Source: an uncultured Clostridia bacterium (GTDB lineage: Bacteria; Bacillota; Clostridia; TANB77; CAG-508). From it: a stretch of 64,000 nt of DNA. The stretch lies in NCBI GenBank assembly GCA_947631915.1, contig CANRNC010000006.1, positions 20,754-84,753 on the forward strand, in the 5' to 3' direction. Of this stretch, positions 46,501-54,798 are shown in pieces. A model generated the notes under the pieces. The model saw nothing but the letters and a program-made list of their open reading frames with translations. It was not told the DNA's origin and ran no database searches. Every line of letters begins with the position of its first letter. Positions within the stretch are counted from its first letter, which is position 1. A program made the position numbers and the translations under genes.

Positions 46501-47297
46501 TTTGCTTTTTTATTTTCATATACAAAATTTCTTGTTTTCATGTAGTCTTCAAATACTTTTTGCAATAAATCCCATTTTATATCTATAACTTCTAGTTGAG
46601 TTAAGAAAGTTGTGTGTCTACAGTGGTCAGACCAATATGTATCAATCATTTTCATTTCTGTAATTGTAGGATCTCTTTTTTCTTCTTCTTTAAAATATTT
46701 TTGACAGAATTTAAGGTCAGCCATGTCCATTGCAAATCCATACTTATCATAAAATTCTTTTACATTCTCATCTGTCATTGATATAAATCCTTCAACAACT
46801 TGTACATCCTCTGGTACAACTGCTTCATCTTCTAGTTTTTGAAATTTATCTAAAGTTGCTTCTCTTGAATCAACTGTATTTATTAAATATGCCTTAACTT
46901 TTGTTAATTCATCATCTGAAATATTACCAGATAAAATATATACTTTTGCAGTTTTCGCAATTGGTTTAATTCCTCCCCCAGCAATTATTTGCAAACATTC
47001 TGCTAATGAATTTGCTCTTTGGTCGAATTGTCCCGGTAAAAATTCTATTGCAAATACTCTATCTTGACTATTGAAATCATATTCTTCTTCAAAGCATATA
47101 TCAACTTGTGGTTCTGAAAAAACTGTATTTTTAGCTTTCTCAAATACTTCTTCTGATAATCCCTCAACATCATATCTATTAAGTATTACTACATTGGTTA
47201 AGCCTCTCAATTGTAAACTTTCTTTTAAATCTGCTAATACTCCTTTTGCTTCAACATCAAATCCATCTCTTTTTTGCACATAGATTCTTCTGACCAT
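43569..47297 (-). CDS. purL: Phosphoribosylformylglycinamidine synthase, single-chain
   Basis: Fourth step of purine synthesis. About 1242 residues, the large single-chain form instead of the three-gene purS-purQ-purL form of Bacillus. Synthetase domains carry FKNETHNHPTEIEPFGGAATC, GGKTGRDGCGGATGSS and NDFGAGG. The C-terminal class I glutaminase has LGICNGFQ (nucleophile Cys) and ISHGEGRF. ATG at 47297 (MVRRIYVQKRDGF) is preferred, as this is the usual PurL start. It lies downstream of tyrS, with a dispersed palindrome in the 86-base gap. Confidence 0.97.
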   Translation of the reverse strand: MVRRIYVQKRDGFDVEAKGVLADLKESLQLRGLTNVVILNRYDVEGLSEEVFEKAKNTVFSEPQVDICFEEEYDFNSQDRVFAIEFLPGQFDQRANSLAECLQIIAGGGIKPIAKTAKVYILSGNISDDELTKVKAYLINTVDSREATLDKFQKLEDEAVVPEDVQVVEGFISMTDENVKEFYDKYGFAMDMADLKFCQKYFKEEEKRDPTITEMKMIDTYWSDHCRHTTFLTQLEVIDIKWDLLQKVFEDYMKTRNFVYENKKAKDICLMDIATVAVKELKKNGVLKNLDESEEINACSIKANILVDGKPEEYLIMFKNETHNHPTEIEPFGGAATCLGGAIRDPLSGRTYVYQAMRVTGCGDPRKSVDETLPNKLPQKKLTNEAARGYSSYGNQIGLATGGVYEIYNEGYVAKRLEVGALIAAAPAENVVRTTPIPGDKVILLGGKTGRDGCGGATGSSKAQNSSSLETCGAEVQKGNAPEERKIQRLFRNPEVTKLIKRCNDFGAGGVSVAVGELADGLVVNLDKVPKKYEGLDGTELAISESQERMAVVVASENADKFIKLAEAENLEATIVADVVEEPRVKMYWRGKAIIDVSREFLNTNGAKRSANATVMKPDYSKSYFNRQESKDIKNDWIKTITDLNCCSQKGLVERFDSTIGAGTVLMPFGGKEQLTPEEGMVARIPTLNGYTDTGTIMTYGYNPEIASWSPFHGAVFAIIESVSKYVALGGDYKNAWLTLQEYFEKLGNNENRWGKPLSALLGAYLVQEKLQIAAIGGKDSMSGSYNELDVPPTLVSFCVGTVDTKKVISSAFKKTNSKVVLLKTKMDKDYLPDFEDLKENYELIHNLIQQGKVLSIRTVRNGGIADAITKMCIGNKIGFNFENAQELFMPLYGAFIIELSKDVQNSKFISLGTTTENKEIKVNNNVKFDIDELIKLWEEPLEKVFPTKTEEIKQDKDINIISNKKSVLIAKNKIAKPKVFIPVFPGTNCEYDLAKAFEDAGGIANVSIFKNTKENDIQESIEEFAKQISEAQIIMIPGGFSAGDEPDGSGKFIASIFRNPKLSELIHKHLYEQDGLMLGICNGFQALIKLGLVPYGDIIEMDDKMPTLTFNKIARHQSKLVKTKVVSKLSPWFNKVALGEEFIIPISHGEGRFVASDNVMKELIENGQVATQYVDEKGNATYDINYNPNGSVYAVEGITSKDGRILGKMGHSERCYTNGVLQNVPGNKDQKIFESGIEYFK

Positions 47298-47348
47298 TTG
47301 TACCATTCCTTCCTCTTTTAGATAATCTTTTCTTCATTTTTAGGGTAA

Positions 47349-47368
47349 GGGCACATTGCAATGTGCCC
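47349..47368. repeat. Dispersed palindrome, copy 7 (perfect)
   Basis: GGGCACATTGCAATGTGCCC, a perfect 20-bp palindrome followed by CTACA, between tyrS and purL. It is the clearest short copy. Confidence 0.9.
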
Positions 47369-47392
47369 CTACATTAATTTTATAATAATACT

Positions 47393-48607
47393 CTATTTTT
47401 CTAGTTTATGATATACTTTTTTACCTTTCTTTAAAATTGCATAACCTTTTTGAAAATCTGTATCTGATAGTTTTTGGTTAATGTCTTCAACTTTTTGGTC
47501 ATTCAAAGTAACCCCTCCTTGGGTAATTAATGTTCTTGCTTGACCTTTAGATGGTGCAATTCCTGTTAATACCATTGCATCTACAATTGATATATTGGTA
47601 TCATCAATTTTAGTTGTAGGCATATTTTCTGCATTTCCTACACCCGTAAATAGTGCATTTGCTGATTCTTCTGCTTTTTTTGCTTCTTCTTCACCATGTA
47701 TTAGTTTTGTAATTTCATATGCTGCAATTTTCTTTGCTTCGTTTATTTTCTCCCCTTCTAAAGAAGAAAGTCTATTTACTTCCTCCATTGGTAAAAATGT
47801 AAGTAGGCATAGTATTTTTCTAACATCTGAATCGGCAACATTTCTCCAATATTGATAAAATTCATAAGGAGATGTCTTTTCAGGGTTTAACCAAAGTGCT
47901 CCACTTGCTGTCTTTCCCATTTTCTTTCCTTCCGAATTAGTTAACAATTTGAAAGTTAATCCGTAAGAGTCCTCTGCTCCTATTTTTCTTATCAATTCAA
48001 CTCCACCTATAATATTTGACCATTGGTCATTTCCACCAATTTGCATTTTACAATTATATTTATCGTGTAAATATAAAAAGTCATAGCTTTGAAGTAGTAG
48101 GTAACCCATTTCAAAAAATGTTAAACCTGTTTCTAATCTATTTTTATAACATTCTTGTGCTATCATTCTAGCAACTGTGAATTTGCTTCCAATATCCCTC
48201 ATAAAGTCTATATAATTTAAATCTAATAGCCAGTCTTTGTTATTTACAATTATTGCTGCATTTTCTCCTTCAAAAGAAACAAATCTCTCTATTTGCTTTT
48301 TTATTGCTTCTACATTAGCATCTAATTGTTCCCTTGTAAGCATTTGTCTCATATCTGTTCTTCCTGATGGATCTCCAATTGCAGCAGTTCCACCACCCAT
48401 TAGAATAATTGGTCTGTGTCCTGCTTTTTGAAGTATTGATGCTACCATTAGTGCAACAAAGTGTCCAATATGTAAGCTATTAGCTGTTGGATCTATTCCT
48501 ATATAAAAACTAACACTCTCTTTTTGAAATAATTCTCTCATTTCTTTTTCATCTGTTAATTGCTCTATATATCCTCTTTCATTTAATACGTCAAATATGT
48601 CTTGCAT
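47393..48607 (-). CDS. tyrS: Tyrosine--tRNA ligase
   Basis: Class I synthetase. The HIGH motif is in [17 protein letters not shown], the KMSKS-type loop is KMGKT, and the tyrosine-binding segment is [11 protein letters not shown]-terminal S4 domain ([15 protein letters not shown]) is present. 404 residues, normal. No T-box is seen upstream, unlike many tyrS genes of Firmicutes; instead two TGTATACA palindromes flank the -10 region. purL follows 96 bases downstream. Confidence 0.97.
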   Translation of the reverse strand: MQDIFDVLNERGYIEQLTDEKEMRELFQKESVSFYIGIDPTANSLHIGHFVALMVASILQKAGHRPIILMGGGTAAIGDPSGRTDMRQMLTREQLDANVEAIKKQIERFVSFEGENAAIIVNNKDWLLDLNYIDFMRDIGSKFTVARMIAQECYKNRLETGLTFFEMGYLLLQSYDFLYLHDKYNCKMQIGGNDQWSNIIGGVELIRKIGAEDSYGLTFKLLTNSEGKKMGKTASGALWLNPEKTSPYEFYQYWRNVADSDVRKILCLLTFLPMEEVNRLSSLEGEKINEAKKIAAYEITKLIHGEEEAKKAEESANALFTGVGNAENMPTTKIDDTNISIVDAMVLTGIAPSKGQARTLITQGGVTLNDQKVEDINQKLSDTDFQKGYAILKKGKKVYHKLEK

Positions 48608-48650
48608 TTATATTCCCCCATTTATTTTAATATTTATTAGCTCTTAATAT

Positions 48651-48703
48651 TGTGTATACATTTAACGTATATATTATATCATAAAGTATGTTTGATGTAT
48701 ACA
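48651..48703 (-). promoter_or_regulatory. Paired TGTATACA palindromes around the tyrS promoter
   Basis: TGTATACA occurs at 48653-48660 and 48696-48703, on both sides of a minus-strand TATAAT. The first copy is within a 13-mer identical to one upstream of purH. The spacing suggests an operator pair; the regulator is unknown. Confidence 0.35.
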
Positions 48704-48744
48704 ATTTTCGATAATTTAAGCGTATATTTTTGTATTCTCATATT

Positions 48745-48783
48745 AAAATACACCTTAAGACTTATCGTCCCAAGGTGTATTTT
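48745..48783 (-). terminator. Terminator of the Cys-rich small protein gene
   Basis: Twelve-base stem AAAATACACCTT/AAGGTGTATTTT with a 15-base loop, nine bases beyond the stop. Confidence 0.8.
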
Positions 48784-48791
48784 TTGTGGAG

Positions 48792-49100
48792 TTAAATTTC
48801 GGCATAATAGCCACATTTGTAGCCATTATTTTCTTTTTTAGTCATTTTTCTTCTGCACATATGACACTTCTTGTTGTCGATGCCTTGGCATCTTGTGATA
48901 GTACAGTCATTCTGGCAAGGTTCATAGAACTTGCCTCTCTCGATAATTCCCCACTTTGCTATAATTTCTTCACCATTTTTTGGATTATGCAAAATGAGAT
49001 TACCTCCGCCATCGTACTTCTCCTTTCCTAATTTAATTCCACTTTCCGTGCACATTTGATCAGAACCATCTGCACATCTAATAATACGTTCCAATGCCAT
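48792..49100 (-). CDS. Cys-rich small protein, possible zinc-binding, unknown function
   Basis: 102 residues. Eight cysteines, several paired (CADGSDQMC, CQNDCTITRC, CHMCRRKM, CGYY), consistent with one or two zinc sites. A GGGNLILHNPKNGEE turn occupies the middle. No signal peptide or membrane segment. AGGAGGATGCAAC before the ATG is the same leader as that of the 17713 gene. It stands alone with a TTGATT-17-TATAAT promoter and a terminator. It is visibly less AT-rich than tyrS. Family not recognised. Confidence 0.75.
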   Translation of the reverse strand: MALERIIRCADGSDQMCTESGIKLGKEKYDGGGNLILHNPKNGEEIIAKWGIIERGKFYEPCQNDCTITRCQGIDNKKCHMCRRKMTKKENNGYKCGYYAEI

Positions 49101-49161
49101 CGTTGCATCCTCCTTCTTGATTTGAAACTTTTCCCGCCACTTTAGCGGTTACTACAGTTAT

Positions 49162-49190
49162 ATTATAACATAATTCTTGCAAAAAATCAA
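49162..49190 (-). promoter_or_regulatory. Sigma-A promoter of the Cys-rich gene
   Basis: TTGATT (49185-49190), 17 bases, TATAAT (49162-49167) on the minus strand. It begins within seven bases of the upstream gene's terminator. Confidence 0.7.
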
Positions 49191-49196
49191 TTTTTA

Positions 49197-49228
49197 AACA
49201 TAGAGCACGATTTCTCGTGCTCTATGTT
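49197..49228. terminator. Terminator of the ALDH-like gene
   Basis: Perfect 14-base stem AACATAGAGCACGA/TCGTGCTCTATGTT with loop TTTC, one base past the stop. Confidence 0.9.
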
Positions 49229-49229
49229 A

Positions 49230-50102
49230 TTAAAATATTAGTTTATTTTTTATGAAGGAATCTTGTGAAATCCTAAATTTATAATTTTTAAAAGGATTTT
49301 TATTTATGTATATATTTTCTGCTTTTAGATTTAAAATAGCCTTTATTACATTGCTTTTTTCTTTTGAAAATATTGCTACTGTTTGATTTAACTTTAAATA
49401 ATTTATTTTATCTATTGCTTCATCTATTTTTCCATCATATATATCTACATCCATAAAATTATTTAAAGAATACATCTTCATATTTTCAATATAAGTCTTA
49501 TACTCATCATTATCATAAAATACGCTCATATAGCCATACCCATTATATTCTGTATCTATATGTAGCTTTTTCCTTATATTAATATATTCATATTTATTTC
49601 CTATAAATATAACTTTATCTATATAGTCCTGATATTCAAATACATCTTCATATGTATTTAATATATTTAAAATATTCTCATTAAAACTATTATTTCTTAA
49701 TACTTCTTTAGCTATATTGACGATTAGTTTACTTGTTTCAAATTCATTTTGCACACACAAAATTATTTTATTATGTGTCTTTATTGTATTTAATACTAAA
49801 TTCATAGTAACTATCGGACTACCATTATAAATAGCTACAATAGTTCCATAGCCATCTTTTATATAATTATTATCTATCTTATCTGTTACTTGTATTTGTT
49901 CCAATTTTATTTCATTGATAATGTTTCTTAAATCTTCGATTTTAGTTTTGAATATAAACTTTGAATAGTCTCTATTTGTAGCTTCCACAAATTGTGGTAT
50001 ATACTTTTCGAAGTTTTCTTCAAATGCTTCTATGACATTATCAATATCTTTTCTAGAAAATACTACTGGTACCTCATTTGCTTTTTCTATTAAATTATCC
50101 AT
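49230..50102 (-). CDS. Degenerate aldehyde-dehydrogenase-fold protein
   Basis: 290 residues. GTIVAIYNGSPIVTMNLVLNT followed by NKIILCVQNEFETSKLIVNI corresponds to the ALDH cofactor-domain start (GVVG-PWNFP...NTVVLKPSE...). DKVIFIGNKYE matches the FTGS region, and YINKNPFKNYKF the C-terminal closing strand. The catalytic-domain Cys is missing: the one cysteine lies in the cofactor part. At 290 residues it is much shorter than the 450-500 of active enzymes. The similarity is weak and based on pattern order. It follows the 841-codon gene by 31 bases and is likely cotranscribed with it. Confidence 0.45.
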   Translation of the reverse strand: MDNLIEKANEVPVVFSRKDIDNVIEAFEENFEKYIPQFVEATNRDYSKFIFKTKIEDLRNIINEIKLEQIQVTDKIDNNYIKDGYGTIVAIYNGSPIVTMNLVLNTIKTHNKIILCVQNEFETSKLIVNIAKEVLRNNSFNENILNILNTYEDVFEYQDYIDKVIFIGNKYEYINIRKKLHIDTEYNGYGYMSVFYDNDEYKTYIENMKMYSLNNFMDVDIYDGKIDEAIDKINYLKLNQTVAIFSKEKSNVIKAILNLKAENIYINKNPFKNYKFRISQDSFIKNKLIF

Positions 50103-50133
50103 CTAATCTTCTTCCTTCTACAATTTAAAAAAA

Positions 50134-52638
50134 CTATTTTGCCCTTTCTTCTTTTTTCAATAATGATATATACTCTATTAAATCCTTATTTTCTTCTTTT
50201 AATCTCTTTGTTTCTTGTTTTATGTAGTCCTTTCTATCCTTTTCCTCTTCAAACTTAAAAGTACTGCTTGCCTCTACAATCGCATCAATTACATTATTTC
50301 CCCATTGATTTGTATGTAATTTTGCAGTAACACTTCCTAAAGTTCTTGCTTTTTCTCTCCACTCACTTCTACTTCCAATAAGGCTCGCTTCATTATCTTC
50401 AGCTCTTATAAATTCACCGGCTTTTGCTTCATGCATTATAAAAGATGATCCTTCTCCTACATTCTCAAATACTATTACTCTATATGCTTTTTCTATATCT
50501 CTATATACCCTATACCCTTTAAAACTTCCTCTCGCTACTACCAAAGCATCTCCTTTTGAATTTTTTACAGCTTCAAAACCTAAACTATTTAATAATTCAT
50601 CTCTATCTTCGATTGCTATTCCGTCTTTTCTTTTGCTTATTCCCTTTCTTTCGCTACTTCTCTTTTCTCCTTTTCCTTCTTCACTTGTAAGTCCCTTTAT
50701 CAAAATATCGTCTAAATCTAATTGATTAAGTATTATTTCTGCTTCTTCTGAACTAATCGCATGTGATTCTTTTAAAGCTTTTATTTCCTCAAAACTTATA
50801 ATTCCTTTAGAATATAAGCTAGCCATTTTCATAATTAGTCCTTCTTTTTCTGTTTCATTAAGTATATTTTTCCAATTTAATCCTTCAAATTTTATATCCT
50901 TAAAATATTCTTCATCTATAACATCATTTAATAGTAATGTAATAATATATTCTTTTGATATTTGCTTATTTTTTATTTTTTCGTATATTCTATTGTCACT
51001 CACTTGATCATCATAAATTAAACTAATTACATTTTTAGTTATTATTCTGTTTTTATATAAATGTAATAATATGTTATCCTCTAGACCTTTTTCATATAAA
51101 TCAAAAATCATACCTTCATTTTCCAATGTTATCATTTCTTTCAAATCTTTATCTGCTAAGATTCCATATTTATTAAGATCTATTGCTACTTCTAATTGTT
51201 CTAAATCTCCGTTACTAATACCTTCTTGTAACTTTGTTTTCAATTCACCTAAAATTAGTCTTGTCTCATCCTCATTAATTTCCATGTGCGTTTCTATTGT
51301 TCTTATATAATATGCTAAAAATCTTATTTTTGATATATTTACATCATCATCTAACATTCTATTGTAGGTACTAATTTTTTCAATAACCTTATCCGGTGTA
51401 TGTAGAGTTAAAAGTTCTCCTGTACTAACTTGAGGTATAGTTACTCTTTCTTTTGGTCGTTGTTCATCTTTATCCAATTTATCCAATATAACTTCTTTAT
51501 AAGCCTCTATTACCTTATCGTCATTGCATAAATTTTCTTTTGCCAATTCAAAATATGCTCTTAATATATCAAGTTTGTCATATTTTTTGCTTTCAAAAAT
51601 CATATCGATTTCTTGTTCTGAAAATTTTCTATTAGTTTTTTTATACATTTTTACTAAAAATAATGAAGTAATAGTGGCTTTTAGATTTGGATCTTTCTCT
51701 ACTGCTTCTTTTAATTTTACAGGTGTAACCTGTCTCCAATTAGCATTATCTAATACCGTTTCATCTCCAGTCGCTAATAATACTGTTAACATATTAGATA
51801 TATCAAGTCTTGAAACACTTTCAGCTATTATTTTCTTAAGAGCTTTTATAGCATTCATTTTTGCAATAGCTTCTAGTGGTAAATGTCCTCCTTGAAGCAT
51901 TATCGCTAGTTCTTGAGTAGTTAGTCCTACATTTAATAACAATTTTGCATAATGCTCATTTTCCTCTTCAGACAAATTCTGATTAAGCATAGTTTCTAAT
52001 ATTACTGTTTTTGCAAAAAAGTTTTTATACTTTGATTTACTATCTTTATTTGTATTTATCCAGTTATCTATTCCTCCACTCTGTTCAATTCTCCTGTCTA
52101 ATTCTTCTCGGCATAAATCCCTTGCATTTATATATTTCTTTATGAATTTATCTGAAAATTCCTCTTTGCCTGACTGCTCGTTAGTATTATCCATATATGC
52201 GATATATTTACTTATTTCATCATATAAATCTTCTGGTTCTATATATTTAAAAATATCTATTTTAGCTTGTAATAGTTTTTCACTATATTGACTGTAAATA
52301 ACCACTAGTACATCTTTAGGTATACTTTTCATAATATCTTCTACATACTTTGAAGTATAAAACCTTTCGACTAAAAATTTAAAAGATTTTATAAATTCTT
52401 TTTTAGGACTATTCTTTAGCTCTTGTCTTATTTGTTCAAATACTATATCTTCCAATTTTTTTTCTAAATCGTCTGAAACTAAAATCTGCTCGCCTGTATC
52501 ACTATCTTCAACTTGTATCCATTTTCTTCCATTATGCTCTGTTATTCCTATAAACTTTCCATTTGCTATGGTTCCTTCCATTTTTAATTGTTCTTCATTA
52601 GATAGTTTTTCAAACTTCGTCATAGTAATCTTTTCCAT
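50134..52638 (-). CDS. Large helical cytoplasmic protein, unknown function
   Basis: About 834 residues from ATG 52638 (AGGAGG seven bases before). The ORF could start 21 bases earlier without a signal. Residues 25-60 look like a small beta unit (NGKFIGITEHNGRKWIQVED). Residues 60-640 are nearly all helical, without recognised repeats. A basic Ser/Lys-rich linker is near 650-675. A C-terminal mixed domain (DELLNSLGFEAVKNSKGDAL...YRVYRDIEKAYRVIVFENVG) and a coiled-coil end follow. No membrane segment, no nucleotide motif. It leads into the ALDH-like gene. Confidence 0.7.
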   Translation of the reverse strand: MEKITMTKFEKLSNEEQLKMEGTIANGKFIGITEHNGRKWIQVEDSDTGEQILVSDDLEKKLEDIVFEQIRQELKNSPKKEFIKSFKFLVERFYTSKYVEDIMKSIPKDVLVVIYSQYSEKLLQAKIDIFKYIEPEDLYDEISKYIAYMDNTNEQSGKEEFSDKFIKKYINARDLCREELDRRIEQSGGIDNWINTNKDSKSKYKNFFAKTVILETMLNQNLSEEENEHYAKLLLNVGLTTQELAIMLQGGHLPLEAIAKMNAIKALKKIIAESVSRLDISNMLTVLLATGDETVLDNANWRQVTPVKLKEAVEKDPNLKATITSLFLVKMYKKTNRKFSEQEIDMIFESKKYDKLDILRAYFELAKENLCNDDKVIEAYKEVILDKLDKDEQRPKERVTIPQVSTGELLTLHTPDKVIEKISTYNRMLDDDVNISKIRFLAYYIRTIETHMEINEDETRLILGELKTKLQEGISNGDLEQLEVAIDLNKYGILADKDLKEMITLENEGMIFDLYEKGLEDNILLHLYKNRIITKNVISLIYDDQVSDNRIYEKIKNKQISKEYIITLLLNDVIDEEYFKDIKFEGLNWKNILNETEKEGLIMKMASLYSKGIISFEEIKALKESHAISSEEAEIILNQLDLDDILIKGLTSEEGKGEKRSSERKGISKRKDGIAIEDRDELLNSLGFEAVKNSKGDALVVARGSFKGYRVYRDIEKAYRVIVFENVGEGSSFIMHEAKAGEFIRAEDNEASLIGSRSEWREKARTLGSVTAKLHTNQWGNNVIDAIVEASSTFKFEEEKDRKDYIKQETKRLKEENKDLIEYISLLKKEERAK

Positions 52639-52717
52639 ATTTTTCCTCCTATAAAACATGCTATATTATACCATACTTTACATAATATTGCAAGGTTTTA
52701 TTTTATCTTCCTTTTTT

Positions 52718-52746
52718 GTATATTTTTTCTTTTAAATGCAAATAAT
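52718..52746 (+). promoter_or_regulatory. Candidate forespore (sigma-F/G) promoter for spoVA genes
   Basis: GTATA (52718-52722), 16 bases, CAAATAAT (52739-52746) loosely matches the forespore consensus, about 20 bases before the ribosome-binding site. Forespore control is expected for spoVA genes; the match itself is poor. Confidence 0.3.
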
Positions 52747-52763
52747 ATCTTTAAAATATAATT

Positions 52764-53219
52764 ATGGAGGTTATTATGGATAATTTTGAAACAGCAAAAC
52801 AATATCAAACTTATGTGGATAAAAAATCACCAAATTCTCCAATTGTAAAAGATTGCTTTAATGCATTTTGGGTTGGTGGACTTATTTGTTGTATAGGTCA
52901 AATAATTTTAGATATCTGCAAAGCTAAAGGATTAAGTATCGATCTTTCAGGTACTATATGTTCAGTAGTTTTAATTGGTTTAAGTGCTCTTCTTACTGGT
53001 CTTAATTTATTTAATAGAATAGGAAAATTTGCTGGTGCAGGTTCATTAATCCCTATTACAGGTTTTGCTAATTCTATTGTATCACCTGCAATGGAATACA
53101 AATCAGAAGGTTATGTAATGGGAGTTGGTGCAAAAATGTTTACTGTTGCAGGACCAGTTCTTGTTTATGGTATTTCAACTTCGATACTTGTTGGAATTAT
53201 ATATTTTATATTAATGTAG
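52764..53219 (+). CDS. spoVAC: Stage V sporulation protein AC
   Basis: About 150 residues with four hydrophobic segments. SPIVKDCFNAFWVGGLICCIGQ and GAGSLIPITGFANSIVSPAMEYKSEGYVMGVGAKMF are SpoVAC hallmarks. SpoVAC is a membrane component of the channel that moves Ca-dipicolinate into the forespore and out at germination. The usual start may be ATG 52770 (MDNFETAKQYQ), which AGG precedes. It leads spoVAC-spoVAD-spoVAE. Confidence 0.97.
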   Translation: MEVIMDNFETAKQYQTYVDKKSPNSPIVKDCFNAFWVGGLICCIGQIILDICKAKGLSIDLSGTICSVVLIGLSALLTGLNLFNRIGKFAGAGSLIPITGFANSIVSPAMEYKSEGYVMGVGAKMFTVAGPVLVYGISTSILVGIIYFILM

Positions 53220-53234
53220 TGAAAGGAGATTTTT

Positions 53235-54239
53235 ATGCAAAAATTAGGAAAACAAACTATTAAATTTGATAATCCACCTACTATTACATCTACTGCCTCT
53301 ATTGTTGGTCCAAAAGAATCTGATGGACCTTTAGCATCATATTTTGATAAGTGCTTAGATGATGAATTTTGGGGTGAGGAAACTTGGGAAAAGGCTGAAA
53401 GTAAGATCATTAAAGAGACTGTCAGTTTAGCTATTAATAAATCAGGTATTTCTAGTCAAAATATTGACTACTGTTTTGCAGGTGATTTACTTAATCAATG
53501 TATTTCTTCCAGCTTTGGTTTACGAGAATTAAATATTCCCTTTTTCGGGATATTTGGTGCTTGTTCAACCTTTGTTGAAGGACTATCTTTAGGTAGTGTA
53601 TTTATTGATGGAGGTGCTGCACAAAATGTATTGTGTGCAACTTCTAGTCACTTTTGTAGTGCTGAAAAACAATTCAGATTTCCACTAGAGTTAGGAAATC
53701 AAAGGCCTCCTACATCTCAATGGACAGTTACAGGTTCTGGTGCAGTAGTACTATCTAAATCTGGCAACGGACCCTTTATTACACATATTACATCTGGTAA
53801 AATTGTAGATCTTGGCATAAAAGATGCAAATAATATGGGTGCTGCTATGGCTCCTGCTGCAGTTGATACTTTGTTAACTCATTTTCAAGATACAGGACGA
53901 GCACCTAGCTACTATGATTTAATATTAACAGGAGATTTAGGACACATTGGTAAAGAAATCACCATAGATATGATGAAAACTCATGGTTATAATATTAAAT
54001 CTAATTATAATGACTGTGGTGTATTAATTTTTGATAAAGCAACTCAAGACACTCACTCTGGTGGTAGTGGTTGTGCTTGTTGTGGAACTGTCTTTTCTGG
54101 CTATGTTTTTCAACAACTCCAACAGAAAAAAGTACAGAAAGTATTATTAATAGCAACAGGAGCACTTACAAACTCAACTTCAGCACAACAGGGAGAAACT
54201 ATCCCAGGAATTGCTCATGCAGTTTCTATTGAATTATAA
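53235..54239 (+). CDS. spoVAD: Stage V sporulation protein AD
   Basis: 334 residues, thiolase-like fold, the dipicolinate-binding soluble subunit of the SpoVA system. TITSTASIVGPKESDGPLASYFD, GIFGACSTFVEGL, GNQRPPTSQWTVTGSGAVVLS and GGSGCACCGTVFSGY are conserved family stretches. AAAGGAG precedes the ATG, and it lies 15 bases after spoVAC. Confidence 0.98.
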   Translation: MQKLGKQTIKFDNPPTITSTASIVGPKESDGPLASYFDKCLDDEFWGEETWEKAESKIIKETVSLAINKSGISSQNIDYCFAGDLLNQCISSSFGLRELNIPFFGIFGACSTFVEGLSLGSVFIDGGAAQNVLCATSSHFCSAEKQFRFPLELGNQRPPTSQWTVTGSGAVVLSKSGNGPFITHITSGKIVDLGIKDANNMGAAMAPAAVDTLLTHFQDTGRAPSYYDLILTGDLGHIGKEITIDMMKTHGYNIKSNYNDCGVLIFDKATQDTHSGGSGCACCGTVFSGYVFQQLQQKKVQKVLLIATGALTNSTSAQQGETIPGIAHAVSIEL

Positions 54240-54306
54240 TAAATTCTTATTTATTTTGTTACTGAAAATAAAATTTAACATTTACAAATTATAAATACTT
54301 CATGAA

Positions 54307-54326
54307 AGGCACGGTGCACCGTGCCT
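54307..54326. repeat. Dispersed palindrome, copy 8 (perfect)
   Basis: AGGCACGGTGCACCGTGCCT, a perfect 20-bp palindrome followed by CTACAC. It lies inside the spoVA operon, between spoVAD and spoVAE. Confidence 0.9.
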
Positions 54327-54369
54327 CTACACTAAAATACATTCTAATTTTATGAAAGGAGAAAATAAT

Positions 54370-54759
54370 ATGTCAGATTTTTTTAGTAATATAGATTGGA
54401 TGCAATATTTATGGTGTTTTATTGTTGGTGGTGTTCTATGTATAATTGCACAAATTCTTATAGATAAAACTAAATTAACTCCTGCTAGAGTTTTAGTACT
54501 GTATGTAACAGTTGGTGCTGTTTTAGGTGGCCTAGGTATATATAAATATTTAGTCGACTTTGCAGGTGCAGGGGCTACTGTTCCTTTAACAGGCTTTGGT
54601 TATAACTTATCTAAAGGTGCTATAGAAGCAGTTAAAGAAACAGGCTTTATTGGAGCTTTTACAGGAGGAGTTAAAGCCTCCGCTGGTGGAATTGCTGCAG
54701 CTGTATTTTTTGGATATATTGCCTCTTTAATTGCAAAACCAAAAATAAAGAAACAATAA
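54370..54759 (+). CDS. spoVAE: Stage V sporulation protein AE
   Basis: About 129 residues. WCFIVGGVLCIIAQILIDKTKLTPARVLV and the later GAGATVPLTGFGYNLSKG are typical of SpoVAE (SpoVAEb), a membrane part of the dipicolinate channel. The start is ATG 54370 behind AAAGGAG. It is 130 bases from spoVAD, with a dispersed palindrome in the gap, so it may be partly decoupled from spoVAC-AD. Confidence 0.96.
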   Translation: MSDFFSNIDWMQYLWCFIVGGVLCIIAQILIDKTKLTPARVLVLYVTVGAVLGGLGIYKYLVDFAGAGATVPLTGFGYNLSKGAIEAVKETGFIGAFTGGVKASAGGIAAAVFFGYIASLIAKPKIKKQ

Positions 54760-54762
54760 AAT

Positions 54763-54791
54763 AACAACGCCTATTTTTAATAGGCGTTGTT
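54763..54791. terminator. Bidirectional terminator between spoVAE and the PH-domain gene
   Basis: Perfect 11-base stem AACAACGCCTA/TAGGCGTTGTT with a seven-base loop, between the stops at 54759 and 54799. Confidence 0.88.
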
Positions 54792-54798
54792 TGTTGTG

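Noticed and set aside
47071..47283. Plus-strand ORFs within purL and other long genes
   Set aside because: No ribosome-binding sites, atypical composition, fully inside well-supported genes.
48608..48740. T-box before tyrS
   Set aside because: No GGTGG-type T-box sequence or terminator/antiterminator pair is present.
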